The notes beneath the pieces are model-generated. The model saw only the letters and a program-made list of their open reading frames with translations, did no database searches and was not told where the DNA came from. A stretch of DNA of 35,588 nt, from the NCBI GenBank assembly GCA_945874155.1, contig CAMCFO010000029.1, positions 1 to 35,588 of the forward strand, given 5' to 3'. Shown in pieces: positions 6,564 to 14,825 of the stretch. Position numbers and translations under genes: made by a program. The stretch comes from an uncultured Bacteroidales bacterium (GTDB lineage: Bacteria; Bacteroidota; Bacteroidia; Bacteroidales; UBA932). Each line of letters opens with the position of its first letter. The first letter of the stretch is position 1.

Positions 6564-6731
6564 ATGACAAAATGGATTGACAAAGAACTGTTGGAGCGCA
6601 AAGTGATTCTTCAGCAAGTTGCGGCTGGCTTAGAACCGGCTTTGACCACTTTATTATCGGCCGCAGAGCGGACATTCCTATCGGCCCACATCTCCAAAAT
6701 CGTTTTTTCGGAGAAAGTCGTATCTTTGTAA
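6564..6731 (+). CDS. small ORF of unknown function (55 aa)
   Basis: An ATG at 6564 opens 55 codons (MTKWIDKELLERKVILQQVA, later AGLEPALTTLLSAAERTF) ending at TAA 6729-6731, immediately ahead of the response regulator. Its 3' end overlaps the regulator promoter box. Composition is protein-like and amphipathic, but I recognise no family and it may be a gene fragment. A shorter frame just before it (MRKNYFTVDTVEEN, ending with TGA before 6561) also looks like debris. Nothing else stands out in 6450-6748. Confidence 0.25.
   Translation: MTKWIDKELLERKVILQQVAAGLEPALTTLLSAAERTFLSAHISKIVFSEKVVSL
6721..6728 (+). promoter_or_regulatory. -7 promoter box for the two-component genes
   Basis: TATCTTTG matches TAnnTTTG and lies 20 bp upstream of the ATG at 6749, giving a short leader of about 14 nt. 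Confidence 0.6.
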
Positions 6732-6748
6732 AGATTTTTAATTTGACA

Positions 6749-8101
6749 ATGGCTTCTAAAGTTGGAAAAATACTGGTGGTTGATGACAACCTGGGAATCC
6801 GCCGGGCGTTGGAAATCCTATTGCCGATGCATTTTGCGGAGGTGAAGACGATACCGTCTCCGTCGTCATTGGTGTCCTCACTGGAGCAGTTCCGGCCGGA
6901 TGTGGTCTTGCTGGATATGAATTTCAACACTTCTATCAATACTGGCAACGAGGGGCTGTACTGGGCCGGGGAGATCAAGAAGATGGTGCCGGAGGTGGAA
7001 GTGGTCCTGTTTACGGCTTATGCCGATATTGCCCTGGCGGTGGAAGGAATGAAGCGCGGAGCCTTCGACTTTATTGTGAAGCCGTGGGACAACGACAAAC
7101 TCATCGAGGTGTTGACATCGGCCCGGGACAAGGCCAGGAAAGCAATGAAGCGGGATGGACGGAAGGCAGATGCGCCTGTGGGCGATAGTCCGATGTTCTG
7201 GGGCACCTCCCGGCCCATGGCGGTCATTCGCAAAACAATTGACAAGATTGCCCCTACCGACGCCACCGTGCTCATTACCGGTGAAAACGGTACCGGTAAG
7301 GACGTACTGGCGCGGGAGATCCACACCCATAGCCTCCGGAGCGAGAAGCCGATGGTGGCCGTGGATGCCGGCGCCATTACGGAAACGCTGTTCGAGAGCG
7401 AACTCTTCGGCCATGTGAAAGGCGCTTTCACCGACGCGCACACAGACCACGTGGGCAAATTCGAGCAGGCCGATGGCGGAACGCTGTTCCTCGATGAAAT
7501 CGGCAATATTCCCCTGCATCTGCAGGCGAAGCTGCTACGGGTGATTCAGAACCGGAGTGTAGTTCGTGTGGGCGGCTCCCAGGCCACTCCCGTGAACATC
7601 CGGCTGATTTGCGCAACCAATATGGACTTGGAGCAACTGGTCCGGGATGGCCGGTTCCGTGAGGATCTGTACTACCGCATCAACACCGTCCACATCGCCC
7701 TGCCGGCGCTTAGGGAGCGCAAGGAGGACATCGTGCCGCTGGCGCAACTGTTCCTGGAGCGCTTCGCAGAGAAATATCATCGGACTTTGACGGGGATTGC
7801 TCCGAATGCGGCTGAGATGCTTACGGAGGGCCGTTGGAGCGGGAACATCCGTGAGCTGCAGAACTGTATCGAGAAGGCGGTCATTCTTTCTGAGGGTCGC
7901 GAACTGACGGCAAAAGACATACAGCTGGAGTCGGTGGCTAAACCGGCCGGTACTACCATCAAGGCCGTGAGTGAGGCCGAGGAAGAGCGGCTGGTCCGTG
8001 AGGCTATGGACCGCACCGAAGGCAATATTTCAGCTGCAGCAAAGATGCTGGGTGTGAGCCGGCCAACGCTATATGCCAAACTGAAGAAGTACGGGTTATG
8101 A
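6749..8101 (+). CDS. sigma-54-type (NtrC family) response regulator
   Basis: A 450-residue response regulator with all three NtrC-class domains. The receiver spans residues 1-120 (acidic pair Asp12-Asp13, phospho-acceptor Asp56 in VVLLDM, Thr89, Lys111 in IVKPW) and has the INTGNEGLYW insertion after the acceptor. The AAA+ domain covers about 145-385: Walker A GENGTGKD (178-185), sigma-54 contact loop GAFTDA (225-230), Walker B GGTLFLDE (243-250), and sensor/arginine finger in GRFREDLYYRI. A FIS-type helix-turn-helix ends the protein (GNISAAAKMLGVSRPTLYAK). The contact loop has Asp where the consensus GAFTGA has Gly. The start is the ATG at 6749; a TTG two codons earlier is less likely. Overlap with the kinase gene is ATGA. 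It probably activates the efflux operon behind it. Confidence 0.93.
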   Translation: MASKVGKILVVDDNLGIRRALEILLPMHFAEVKTIPSPSSLVSSLEQFRPDVVLLDMNFNTSINTGNEGLYWAGEIKKMVPEVEVVLFTAYADIALAVEGMKRGAFDFIVKPWDNDKLIEVLTSARDKARKAMKRDGRKADAPVGDSPMFWGTSRPMAVIRKTIDKIAPTDATVLITGENGTGKDVLAREIHTHSLRSEKPMVAVDAGAITETLFESELFGHVKGAFTDAHTDHVGKFEQADGGTLFLDEIGNIPLHLQAKLLRVIQNRSVVRVGGSQATPVNIRLICATNMDLEQLVRDGRFREDLYYRINTVHIALPALRERKEDIVPLAQLFLERFAEKYHRTLTGIAPNAAEMLTEGRWSGNIRELQNCIEKAVILSEGRELTAKDIQLESVAKPAGTTIKAVSEAEEERLVREAMDRTEGNISAAAKMLGVSRPTLYAKLKKYGL

Positions 8102-8979
8102 CCTTCACCATCTGGCATATCATCGGAGTTGCTGTCATCGTTGCCATTGTGGTAGCGGTGATTGCCACGATCCGGACGCGCCAGAAGGACATTAAGAAGG
8201 TAGCATACATGATGGATGCCTTGGAGGACGGTGAACTGAACTTTCGCTTCCAGGATAAAAACAAGTTCAACCGCACCCTGAACCGCATCCGTACCATTTT
8301 TGAGAAGCAGCGCCAGACCCACGAGCAGGATTCCTGGACGAAACTTATCCGCGTGCTCACCCACGAGATAATGAATACGGTGTCGCCGATTGCCTCCCTA
8401 TCAGACGCGATGGCAAAATCCTACGACGAGAATGGTCATAGCGAGCTGGATGTGAAGGCTGGGTTAGAGACTATCTCCGATTCTTCGAAGAACCTGATTG
8501 GCTTCGTGCAAACCTACCGCCAGCTCTCCGGCGTGGCCAAGCCCATCCGCAAGGCGTTGGATTTGCGGGAGCTGATGGATAGTGTCATCGGCTTGAACAG
8601 CGAATTCGCCGCCTGCTGTGGTGCTACCTGCAAGTATCGGCCTGAGGAGGATGATTTGATGATTTACGCCGATGAGGGGCAAATCTCGCAGATCCTAATC
8701 AACCTCATCAAAAATGCCCTACAGGCGGGCGCGAAGCACATCGACATTACCGCGAAGATGGGCAGGGATGATGACGTGATTGTGCAGGTGGCCAATGATG
8801 GCGAGCCGATTCCGGTTTCTGCTCAGGAGCAAATCTTCATCCCGTTCTATACAACTAAGAAGGAAGGCTCCGGCATTGGTTTGTCCATCTCCCGCCAGAT
8901 TATGCGGAACCATAACGGCACCATTGAACTGCTGCGCAGCGATGCCCAGCAGACCGTTTTTGAACTCCGGTTCAGGTAG
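8098..8979 (+). CDS. sensor histidine kinase with a single membrane anchor
   Basis: A 293-residue kinase. One N-terminal helix (residues 4-25) anchors it, followed by a short cytoplasmic linker (residues 26-75) with no periplasmic or PAS sensor domain. The H-box is LTHEIMNTVSPI with His89. The HATPase domain shows the N-box (QILINLIKNALQAGA), G1 (VANDGEPI), F-box (FIPFYTTKKEGSG) and G2 (GSGIGLSISRQIM). The ATG overlaps the regulator stop, so the two are cotranslated and presumably partners. With so little outside the membrane, the signal is probably sensed within the membrane or through a partner, possibly the neighbouring permeases as in Bce-type systems. That is inference. Confidence 0.9.
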   Translation: MTFTIWHIIGVAVIVAIVVAVIATIRTRQKDIKKVAYMMDALEDGELNFRFQDKNKFNRTLNRIRTIFEKQRQTHEQDSWTKLIRVLTHEIMNTVSPIASLSDAMAKSYDENGHSELDVKAGLETISDSSKNLIGFVQTYRQLSGVAKPIRKALDLRELMDSVIGLNSEFAACCGATCKYRPEEDDLMIYADEGQISQILINLIKNALQAGAKHIDITAKMGRDDDVIVQVANDGEPIPVSAQEQIFIPFYTTKKEGSGIGLSISRQIMRNHNGTIELLRSDAQQTVFELRFR

Positions 8980-9013
8980 TCTCCGTAGGAGAAATCTGTA
9001 AAGGTAAAGCCAT

Positions 9014-9049
9014 AAAGTGTAAAGTGTACTGTAAACTTTACACTTTTTT
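9014..9049 (+). terminator. intrinsic terminator after the two-component genes
   Basis: A perfect 12-bp stem (AAAGTGTAAAGT at 9014-9025, complement at 9035-9046) with a 9-nt loop runs into six T residues. It separates the regulatory pair from the export operon, which therefore needs its own promoter. Confidence 0.85.
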
Positions 9050-9097
9050 CGTATCTGGTCACAATCGTTTCTGATTCATTATCAACGCTTTGTCACA

Positions 9098-9129
9098 TTT
9101 GGCACGGCGGGTGTTAGAATTTGGCACGG
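9098..9129 (+). promoter_or_regulatory. candidate sigma-54 promoter elements (two TTTGGCACGG copies)
   Basis: TTTGGCACGG occurs at 9098-9107 and again at 9120-9129. The first copy fits the -24 half of the sigma-54 consensus TGGCACGnnnnTTGC; at the proper spacing the -12 half reads GTGT, so the C is missing and the match is imperfect. It would start transcription near 9126, about 20 nt ahead of the ATG at 9147. The second copy has no -12 match and might be a spare or overlapping element. The NtrC-type regulator next door makes such a promoter expected. Confidence 0.5.
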
Positions 9130-9146
9130 TGATAAATCATTGTATG

Positions 9147-10508
9147 ATGAAGACACGACTTTACATATTCGTTTTTGTGGCGGCGATGGGTCTTTCGGCT
9201 GGAATGGCCGGAGCCCAGGAGCCGCTGGATGGTGTGGCCGACGGGCCGAGGGTGATGACGCTCCGGGACTGTATGGAGTATGCCATCTCCAATTCTACCA
9301 AGATCCGCATCCAGCAGGCGGCCATCGGCGATGCGCAGATTGACCGGCGGGATGCTGCCTTGGCGCTGTTCACCCCGCAGATTAGTGTTCAGACATATGC
9401 GTACTACAACTTCGGCCGCAGTATTGACCCGCAGACGAACACCTATTTCAACACGACGTCCTTCCATAACAACTACGGCGTATCGGCCGGATATGACCTC
9501 TTCGACGGCTTCAAGGCGGTGAACAATTACAAGATTTCCAAGACCGGAATGCTCATTGCCGACTCGCAGGAGAAGCAGGTTGAAGCAGACATTTGCCTGG
9601 CTGTGATGGAGGCGTACTACAATGTGGTGTATTACAAGCGCCTTTGCGATGTGTATGAGGAGCAGGTGGCTGTGGCGGAGCAAGCATTGGCCAAAGCAAA
9701 ACGCCAGGAAGAACTGGGCCAGAAGGGACACGCCGACGTGATCCAGATGGAGGCTGACCTAGCTGACCACCAGTATGACCTGACGAACACCTACAATATG
9801 TATCAGGACCAGAAGATGACGTTGGCCGATTTGATGTTCTGGCCGGTGGATGAGGAATTGAACATAGACACGTCGATGCCGGTGTGGCAGATTGATCCGG
9901 TGTCCACGGAGTCTTTGGTGGACTTTGCTCTGGAGCATAATCCGGGCATCCAGATTGCCAGCTGGCAGGAACTTAACGCCAAGCGTGAGCTGAGTACAGC
10001 CAAGTGGTCGCTGCTCCCCACTCTTGGCCTGTATGCCGGCTGGAGCACCAGCTACTATACCTATCAGGGTTCCACCACCAATCCTTTCTGGAATCAATTC
10101 AAGAATAATGGTGGTGAGTATGTGGAGCTTTCGTTGTCGATTCCTATTTGGAACCGCCTGAGCAAATACTCCGCTATCTCCAGAAAGCAGCACGCCTTGG
10201 ACAAGGCCACTGCCGAACTGGACCAGAAGCGCCGCGATGTGGAGTCGGAGGTCCGAAGGGCCATTCAGGACCGTGACGGTGCTGCTACCGCTTACCAGCA
10301 GGCACAGCGAAAGGCTGAAGTCCAGGCCGAGGCCTACACGCTGAACCTCAAGAAACTGGAGCAGGGCCTCATCTCCCCGCTGGAATTCCAGACCGCGAAC
10401 AACAACTACCTCAAGGCCCAGGCCGACGAGATGAACAGTCTCTTCAAATACCTCATCAAGCAGGCGGTTGTACGCTATTACAATGGTGTTGAATATGTAA
10501 ATCAGTAA
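9147..10508 (+). CDS. TolC-family outer membrane efflux protein
   Basis: A 453-residue outer-membrane channel subunit with a signal peptide (MKTRLYIFVFVAAMGLSAGM, cleaved near AGA-Q). The MTLRDCMEYAISNSTKIRIQ opening, a long periplasmic coiled coil and two similar halves (second half from about residue 260, DFALEHNPGIQIASWQELNA) are typical of TolC/OprM-type OEP proteins. It gives the ABC system downstream an exit through the outer membrane. Two ATGs stand in tandem at 9144 and 9147; I use the second, and either gives the same signal peptide. The upstream TTG at 9090 would put the promoter-like repeats inside the gene. Six base pairs separate it from the adaptor gene. Confidence 0.92.
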   Translation: MKTRLYIFVFVAAMGLSAGMAGAQEPLDGVADGPRVMTLRDCMEYAISNSTKIRIQQAAIGDAQIDRRDAALALFTPQISVQTYAYYNFGRSIDPQTNTYFNTTSFHNNYGVSAGYDLFDGFKAVNNYKISKTGMLIADSQEKQVEADICLAVMEAYYNVVYYKRLCDVYEEQVAVAEQALAKAKRQEELGQKGHADVIQMEADLADHQYDLTNTYNMYQDQKMTLADLMFWPVDEELNIDTSMPVWQIDPVSTESLVDFALEHNPGIQIASWQELNAKRELSTAKWSLLPTLGLYAGWSTSYYTYQGSTTNPFWNQFKNNGGEYVELSLSIPIWNRLSKYSAISRKQHALDKATAELDQKRRDVESEVRRAIQDRDGAATAYQQAQRKAEVQAEAYTLNLKKLEQGLISPLEFQTANNNYLKAQADEMNSLFKYLIKQAVVRYYNGVEYVNQ

Positions 10509-10514
10509 GAAACT

Positions 10515-11771
10515 ATGGATAAGATTATTGAGAAGAAAACAGGTTGGCGCGTAGCTTTCACGAAGAAGGCCCTGCCCTGGTGGCTGGGAGCGTTGCTGCT
10601 GGTGTTTGTGATTTACCTGATTGCAAGGCCGAACAACAAGACCTTGCGCGTGGATAAGGACACTGTGACCATCTCAAGTGCGGTGAGAGGCGAATTCAAC
10701 GACTATATCCGCATCAGCGGAAGGGTACAGCCGATGACGACCATCCAGCTGAGTCCCCAGGAAGGCGGTATCGTGGAAAAAATCCTCATCGAGGAAGGCT
10801 CACCGGTAAAGGCTGGCGACGCGATTCTCATCCTGAACAACGACAACCTGGACTTGCAGATCTTGAATTCTGAGGCTGAATTGGCGGAGAAGGAGAACAT
10901 CCTGAGAAACACCCAGATCCAGATGGAGCAGCAGAAGCTGGACGTGCGCCAGACTGTACTGGAGTACGGCATGCAGGTGGACCGCTTGAGGCGCGCCTAC
11001 GAGCAGCAGAAGGCGCTCTATGAGGATAAACTTATCGCCAAGGAGGAATACCTGAAGGCCGAAGAAGACTACAATTTGGCTCTGCAGAAGTACAATCTGA
11101 TGACGGAACGCTCCAGGCAGGACAGTCTTTATAGAGGCACACAGATCGACCGTATGGAGGAATCTCTGGAGAACATGCAGCTGAACATGTCGATGATCCG
11201 CAGGCGCAAGAGTAACCTCATCGTAAAGGCCCCCATCGACGGTGAACTGGGCCTGCTGGACGTGGTCCTGGGCCAGAGCATCGCCGCCGGCACCAAGATC
11301 GGCCAGATTAACTCCGTGGGCGTATATAAAGTTGAGGCACAGATAGACGAACACTATATCGACCGCGTCATCGCGGGCCTGGAAGCTACTTTCGAGCGCC
11401 AGGGCGAGACCTATTCCACCGTCATCCGGAAAGTCTATCCCGAGGTCCGCGACGGCAAGTTCAAGGCAGATTTCAAATTTGATGGCGAGCAGCCGGACAA
11501 CATCCGCAGCGGCCAGACCTACTACCTGAACCTCCAGCTGGGCCAGCCCGAGGAGGCCGTCATCATCCCCAGAGGAACCTTCTACCAGAAGACCGGCGGT
11601 AAGTGGATTTACGTAGTTAACAAAGAAGGCACTAAAGCCGTCAAAAGAGAGATCCGCATCGGCCGTCAGAATCCTCAGTACTACGAAGTCCTTGAGGGCC
11701 TGGAGCCCGGTGAGAAGGTCATTACCTCCGGGTATGACACGTATGGTGATAGTGATGTATTAGTTTTCTAA
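10515..11771 (+). CDS. HlyD/MacA-type periplasmic adaptor
   Basis: A 418-residue membrane fusion protein that links the inner-membrane permeases to TolC. One N-terminal membrane helix (residues about 21-40, WWLGALLLVFVIYLIA) is followed by a biotinyl/lipoyl-like half motif (SPQEGGIVEKILIEEGSPVK), a long coiled-coil hairpin (about 115-235), the second lipoyl half (KAPIDGELGLLDVVLGQSI), a beta-barrel domain, and a membrane-proximal domain ending VLEGLEPGEKVITSGYD. Length is normal. It lies between the TolC gene and the first permease, 3 bp ahead of the latter. It is the only adaptor in the locus and so must serve all five permeases, or those that function. Confidence 0.92.
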   Translation: MDKIIEKKTGWRVAFTKKALPWWLGALLLVFVIYLIARPNNKTLRVDKDTVTISSAVRGEFNDYIRISGRVQPMTTIQLSPQEGGIVEKILIEEGSPVKAGDAILILNNDNLDLQILNSEAELAEKENILRNTQIQMEQQKLDVRQTVLEYGMQVDRLRRAYEQQKALYEDKLIAKEEYLKAEEDYNLALQKYNLMTERSRQDSLYRGTQIDRMEESLENMQLNMSMIRRRKSNLIVKAPIDGELGLLDVVLGQSIAAGTKIGQINSVGVYKVEAQIDEHYIDRVIAGLEATFERQGETYSTVIRKVYPEVRDGKFKADFKFDGEQPDNIRSGQTYYLNLQLGQPEEAVIIPRGTFYQKTGGKWIYVVNKEGTKAVKREIRIGRQNPQYYEVLEGLEPGEKVITSGYDTYGDSDVLVF

Positions 11772-11774
11772 ACG

Positions 11775-14123
11775 ATGAAAGTATTCAGAAAAACAGGCGT
11801 TTCGACGCTGATCAATATCCTGGGTATGAGTGTCGCTTTTGCAGCGGCGATGATCCTGATGGTGCAGGTGCGCTGGGACACGACCTATGATGCCAATTTC
11901 GAAGGGCACAAGCAGGTGTTCCGGATGGAAAATAATTGGCTTGATGACGGACTGTTCTCTTCCCATTTTTGCCGGCCGATGATTGAAAGAATCAGGTTGT
12001 CCAGCCCCAACATTGAGGCAGTTGGCACGATGATGGGATTGGGAAATCAGGTTTACTATCGGGAGGGAGACAAGGAATCAGCCGTCACCGTTCCAGCCAT
12101 TCTGGTGGACAGTACCATGTTCTCAGTCTTTCCTTTCGAGTGGGTGGAGGGTTCGGCCAGGGAATTCACGGCTGCAGGCACTGCGGTCATAAACGAGGCC
12201 TTTGCCGAAATGTTCTTCGGTGATGAAAGCGCCATCGGCAAGATTCTTCAGACTGGGGACGGAACCACGGCCCGTATCGTGGGTGTTTTCAAGAATTCTC
12301 CGCGCAACTACAGCATGCACTACGGCATCTTCGAAAATCTTGGCGACAAGTGGATAGACAAAACCGATGAATGGTCTTTCTCTTCATTCGTTAAGCTGAA
12401 GGACCCGTCTCAGGCAAAAGAGACTGCATCTGCTATGTTGGATGAACTTATAGCGTTTTCTGGGGATAATATCGATGCGGACGAAGTTGACCGTGTCCGC
12501 AAGGGATTCCGCCTGAGCAATTTGCATGATGCACATTTCGAGAGGGATGTACGGGCTTCTGAAGCCGCGGCGAACAAGGCTGTCATGGTCACGCTGGCCA
12601 TTATCGCTATCCTGTTGATCCTCATCGCCATCATCAATTTCATCAACTTCGCTTTCGCCGAGATTCCTTTCCGCATCAAAAGCATCAATACCCGCAAGGT
12701 ACTGGGAGAAAGCCGAGGTTCATTGATTGGACGCCAACTGATACATGCCGGATTGATTGCTTTGGTGGCCTTCGCCATTGCAGCTCTCATCATGCATGTC
12801 ATCTCCGGAACGGCCTGGGCATCGTATGTCTCAAATAGTATCGCTCTGAAGGATAATATCGGCATCCTGATTCTGATGCTCGGCATCGCACTGTTCTCTG
12901 CCGTGGTCGCCGGTATCGCTCCGGCGCTCTATTCCACGGCCCAGCCCGCTGCGCTTGTGCTGAAAGGGTCTTACGCAATGAGCGTAAAGGGAAAGATGTT
13001 GCGCAATGTCCTGGTGAGCCTTCAGTTCGTATTTTCGTTTATTTTCATCCTGATGGCGCTGTATGTTCATGTGCAGACCAGGTTCATGATGGACAAAGAC
13101 ATGGTCTTCCCGCAGGAGAATATCCTGCAGGTATGGTGTGGCTATTATGCCGGTGCCGCGCATGAGTCGCTGAAAGACAAGTTGCTGCAGAACCCGTCCA
13201 TTACGGATGTGACCTTCTCTGACAATCTCATCGTTTCGGACCAGCAGATGGGCTGGGGAAGTACAGGAGACGACGGGAAGCAGATTTATATGGAGGTGCT
13301 GCCGGTAACTGATGACTTTGTGCGCTTCTTCAACCTTCAGATTATTGAAGGACGGGATTTCCGAGAGTCTGACAACCAGAGCGAGACAGGTGTTTTTATC
13401 GCCAATGAGACTTTCATCAATATGTTCCCGCAATACCATGTCGGCAGCCAGGTGGGCGGGCATGTAGATAATACGCCGATAGTGGGCATCCTGAAGGACT
13501 TCAATTTCAAGTCCTTGCAGCATGCAATGGGACCTCTTGTACTTCTCGTTTGGGGCAAGACTCAATGGAGAAATTTCAGCGTGATGTACGTCAAGACGGC
13601 TCCCGGTGCAAACTTCAAGGAAGTGTCGGACTATATCAAAGAGGCAGTATGTCATTTCGATCCGACAAGGGAGCCTGACCAGGTAGCAGTGCGTCATCTG
13701 GACGAATGGATCGAGAACATGTACCAGAGCGAGCAGTCGCTTGGAAAACTCATTACCATCGCCTCCCTTGTGGCCCTGCTCATTGCCATCATCGGCATCA
13801 TCGGCCTGGTGTTCTTCGAGACGCAGTTCATCCGCAAGGAGATTGCCGTGCGGCGCGTCAATGGTGCTACGGTGGGCAGTATCTTGCAGATGATCAACAA
13901 GAAATACTTGATCATGGCCGGTGCAAGCTTCGTGATTGCAGCGCCAGTTGCCTATTGGCTGATGACCGCCTGGCGCAAGGGTTTTGCCTATCAGGCGCCT
14001 ATCCCTGCGTGGATCTTCCTCGTTGCGCTGCTCGCCGTTGCCGCCATCACCTTGGCCGTGGTTACGCTCCAAAGCTGGAGAGCGGCGAGTGCGAATCCTG
14101 TAGAATCGTTAAAGAATGAATAA
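11775..14123 (+). CDS. double-length FtsX/MacB-type ABC permease, class B1
   Basis: A 782-residue permease made of two MacB-like halves. Each half has one membrane helix, a large periplasmic MacB_PCD domain and three further helices. Helix 1 lies at about residues 12-31. The first periplasmic domain contains FSVFPFEWVEGSAREF and TARIVGVFKNSPRNYSM. Helices follow near 270, 325 and 365. The second half starts after LKGSYAMSVKGKMLRNVLVS and ends with SANPVESLKNE, the class B tail. It lacks an ATPase domain; the separate ATPase gene follows after 21 bp. Motifs such as IRKEIAVRRVNGATVGSI form the cytoplasmic coupling helix. Substrate unknown; lipids, peptides or antibiotics are typical of such systems. 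Confidence 0.9.
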   Translation: MKVFRKTGVSTLINILGMSVAFAAAMILMVQVRWDTTYDANFEGHKQVFRMENNWLDDGLFSSHFCRPMIERIRLSSPNIEAVGTMMGLGNQVYYREGDKESAVTVPAILVDSTMFSVFPFEWVEGSAREFTAAGTAVINEAFAEMFFGDESAIGKILQTGDGTTARIVGVFKNSPRNYSMHYGIFENLGDKWIDKTDEWSFSSFVKLKDPSQAKETASAMLDELIAFSGDNIDADEVDRVRKGFRLSNLHDAHFERDVRASEAAANKAVMVTLAIIAILLILIAIINFINFAFAEIPFRIKSINTRKVLGESRGSLIGRQLIHAGLIALVAFAIAALIMHVISGTAWASYVSNSIALKDNIGILILMLGIALFSAVVAGIAPALYSTAQPAALVLKGSYAMSVKGKMLRNVLVSLQFVFSFIFILMALYVHVQTRFMMDKDMVFPQENILQVWCGYYAGAAHESLKDKLLQNPSITDVTFSDNLIVSDQQMGWGSTGDDGKQIYMEVLPVTDDFVRFFNLQIIEGRDFRESDNQSETGVFIANETFINMFPQYHVGSQVGGHVDNTPIVGILKDFNFKSLQHAMGPLVLLVWGKTQWRNFSVMYVKTAPGANFKEVSDYIKEAVCHFDPTREPDQVAVRHLDEWIENMYQSEQSLGKLITIASLVALLIAIIGIIGLVFFETQFIRKEIAVRRVNGATVGSILQMINKKYLIMAGASFVIAAPVAYWLMTAWRKGFAYQAPIPAWIFLVALLAVAAITLAVVTLQSWRAASANPVESLKNE

Positions 14124-14144
14124 ATAATTAAATAACAACTCATT

Positions 14145-14825
14145 ATGATTAAAGTTTCCAACCTTTGCAAAGTCTTCCGCACGGAAGAAATCGAGACCAC
14201 TGCTCTCAATGGTGTTTCCTTCGAAATCAAGGACGGCGAGTTCGTCGCCATCATGGGGCCTTCGGGCTGCGGCAAGTCAACACTTTTGAACATTCTGGGC
14301 CTGCTAGACAATCCCACCAGCGGCTCCTATGAACTTCTGGGCACCGAGGTGGCGAACCTCAAGGAGAAGGAGCGTACCAAGTTCCGTAAAGGGAATATCG
14401 GCTTCGTGTTCCAAAGCTTCAACCTGATTGATGAACTGAATGTGTATGAGAACATTGAGCTGCCGCTGAGGTACCTGAACATATCGGCCTCCGAACGCAG
14501 GCAGAAGGTCACGGAGATTATGAAACGTATGGCCATCAGCCACCGCGCCCAGCACTTCCCGCAGCAGCTCTCCGGTGGTCAGCAGCAGCGCGTGGCCATC
14601 GCCCGTGCCGTAGTGGCCGGTCCGAAGCTGATCCTCGCGGATGAGCCTACCGGTAACCTCGACTCCAAGAATGGCAAGGAAGTCATGGACCTGCTGAAAG
14701 AGCTCAATGCCGAAGGCACCACTATTGTGATGGTAACGCACTCCCAGAAAGATGCAGCTCAGGCCCAAAGGACAATTGACCTGTTTGACGGTCAGATAGT
14801 CAGTGATGTCAAGAACGAGCTTTAA
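14145..14825 (+). CDS. ABC transporter ATP-binding protein (LolD/MacB class)
   Basis: A complete 226-residue nucleotide-binding subunit: Walker [10 protein letters not shown] (38-46), Q-loop Gln90 in [10 protein letters not shown], signature [14 protein letters not shown] (142-155), Walker B LILADEP (162-168), D-loop NLD and the H-loop His199. The [20 protein letters not shown] start is typical for LolD/MacB/YbbA ATPases, which energise FtsX-like permeases mechanically rather than by substrate channelling. It is the only ATPase gene in the 15-kb operon. Its stop codon overlaps the start of permease A1 by one base, so the two are coupled. It presumably energises all five permeases. Confidence 0.95.
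   Translation: MIKVSNLCKVFRTEEIETTALNGVSFEIKDGEFVAIMGPSGCGKSTLLNILGLLDNPTSGSYELLGTEVANLKEKERTKFRKGNIGFVFQSFNLIDELNVYENIELPLRYLNISASERRQKVTEIMKRMAISHRAQHFPQQLSGGQQQRVAIARAVVAGPKLILADEPTGNLDSKNGKEVMDLLKELNAEGTTIVMVTHSQKDAAQAQRTIDLFDGQIVSDVKNEL

Noticed and set aside
6878..7519. Long minus-strand frame (213 codons) opposite the response regulator
   Set aside because: It lies wholly inside the clear response regulator gene, has no promoter, and its His/Arg/Gly-rich composition is what the complement of a GC-rich gene gives.
9120..9142. Second TTTGGCACGG as an independent sigma-54 promoter
   Set aside because: At the required spacing the -12 half reads AA instead of GC, and transcription would begin inside the start codon of the TolC gene.
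12831..14072. 413-codon minus-strand frame opposite permease B1
   Set aside because: Shadow of the permease gene: antisense of a strongly coding frame, His/Asp-rich, with no family motif and no start context.
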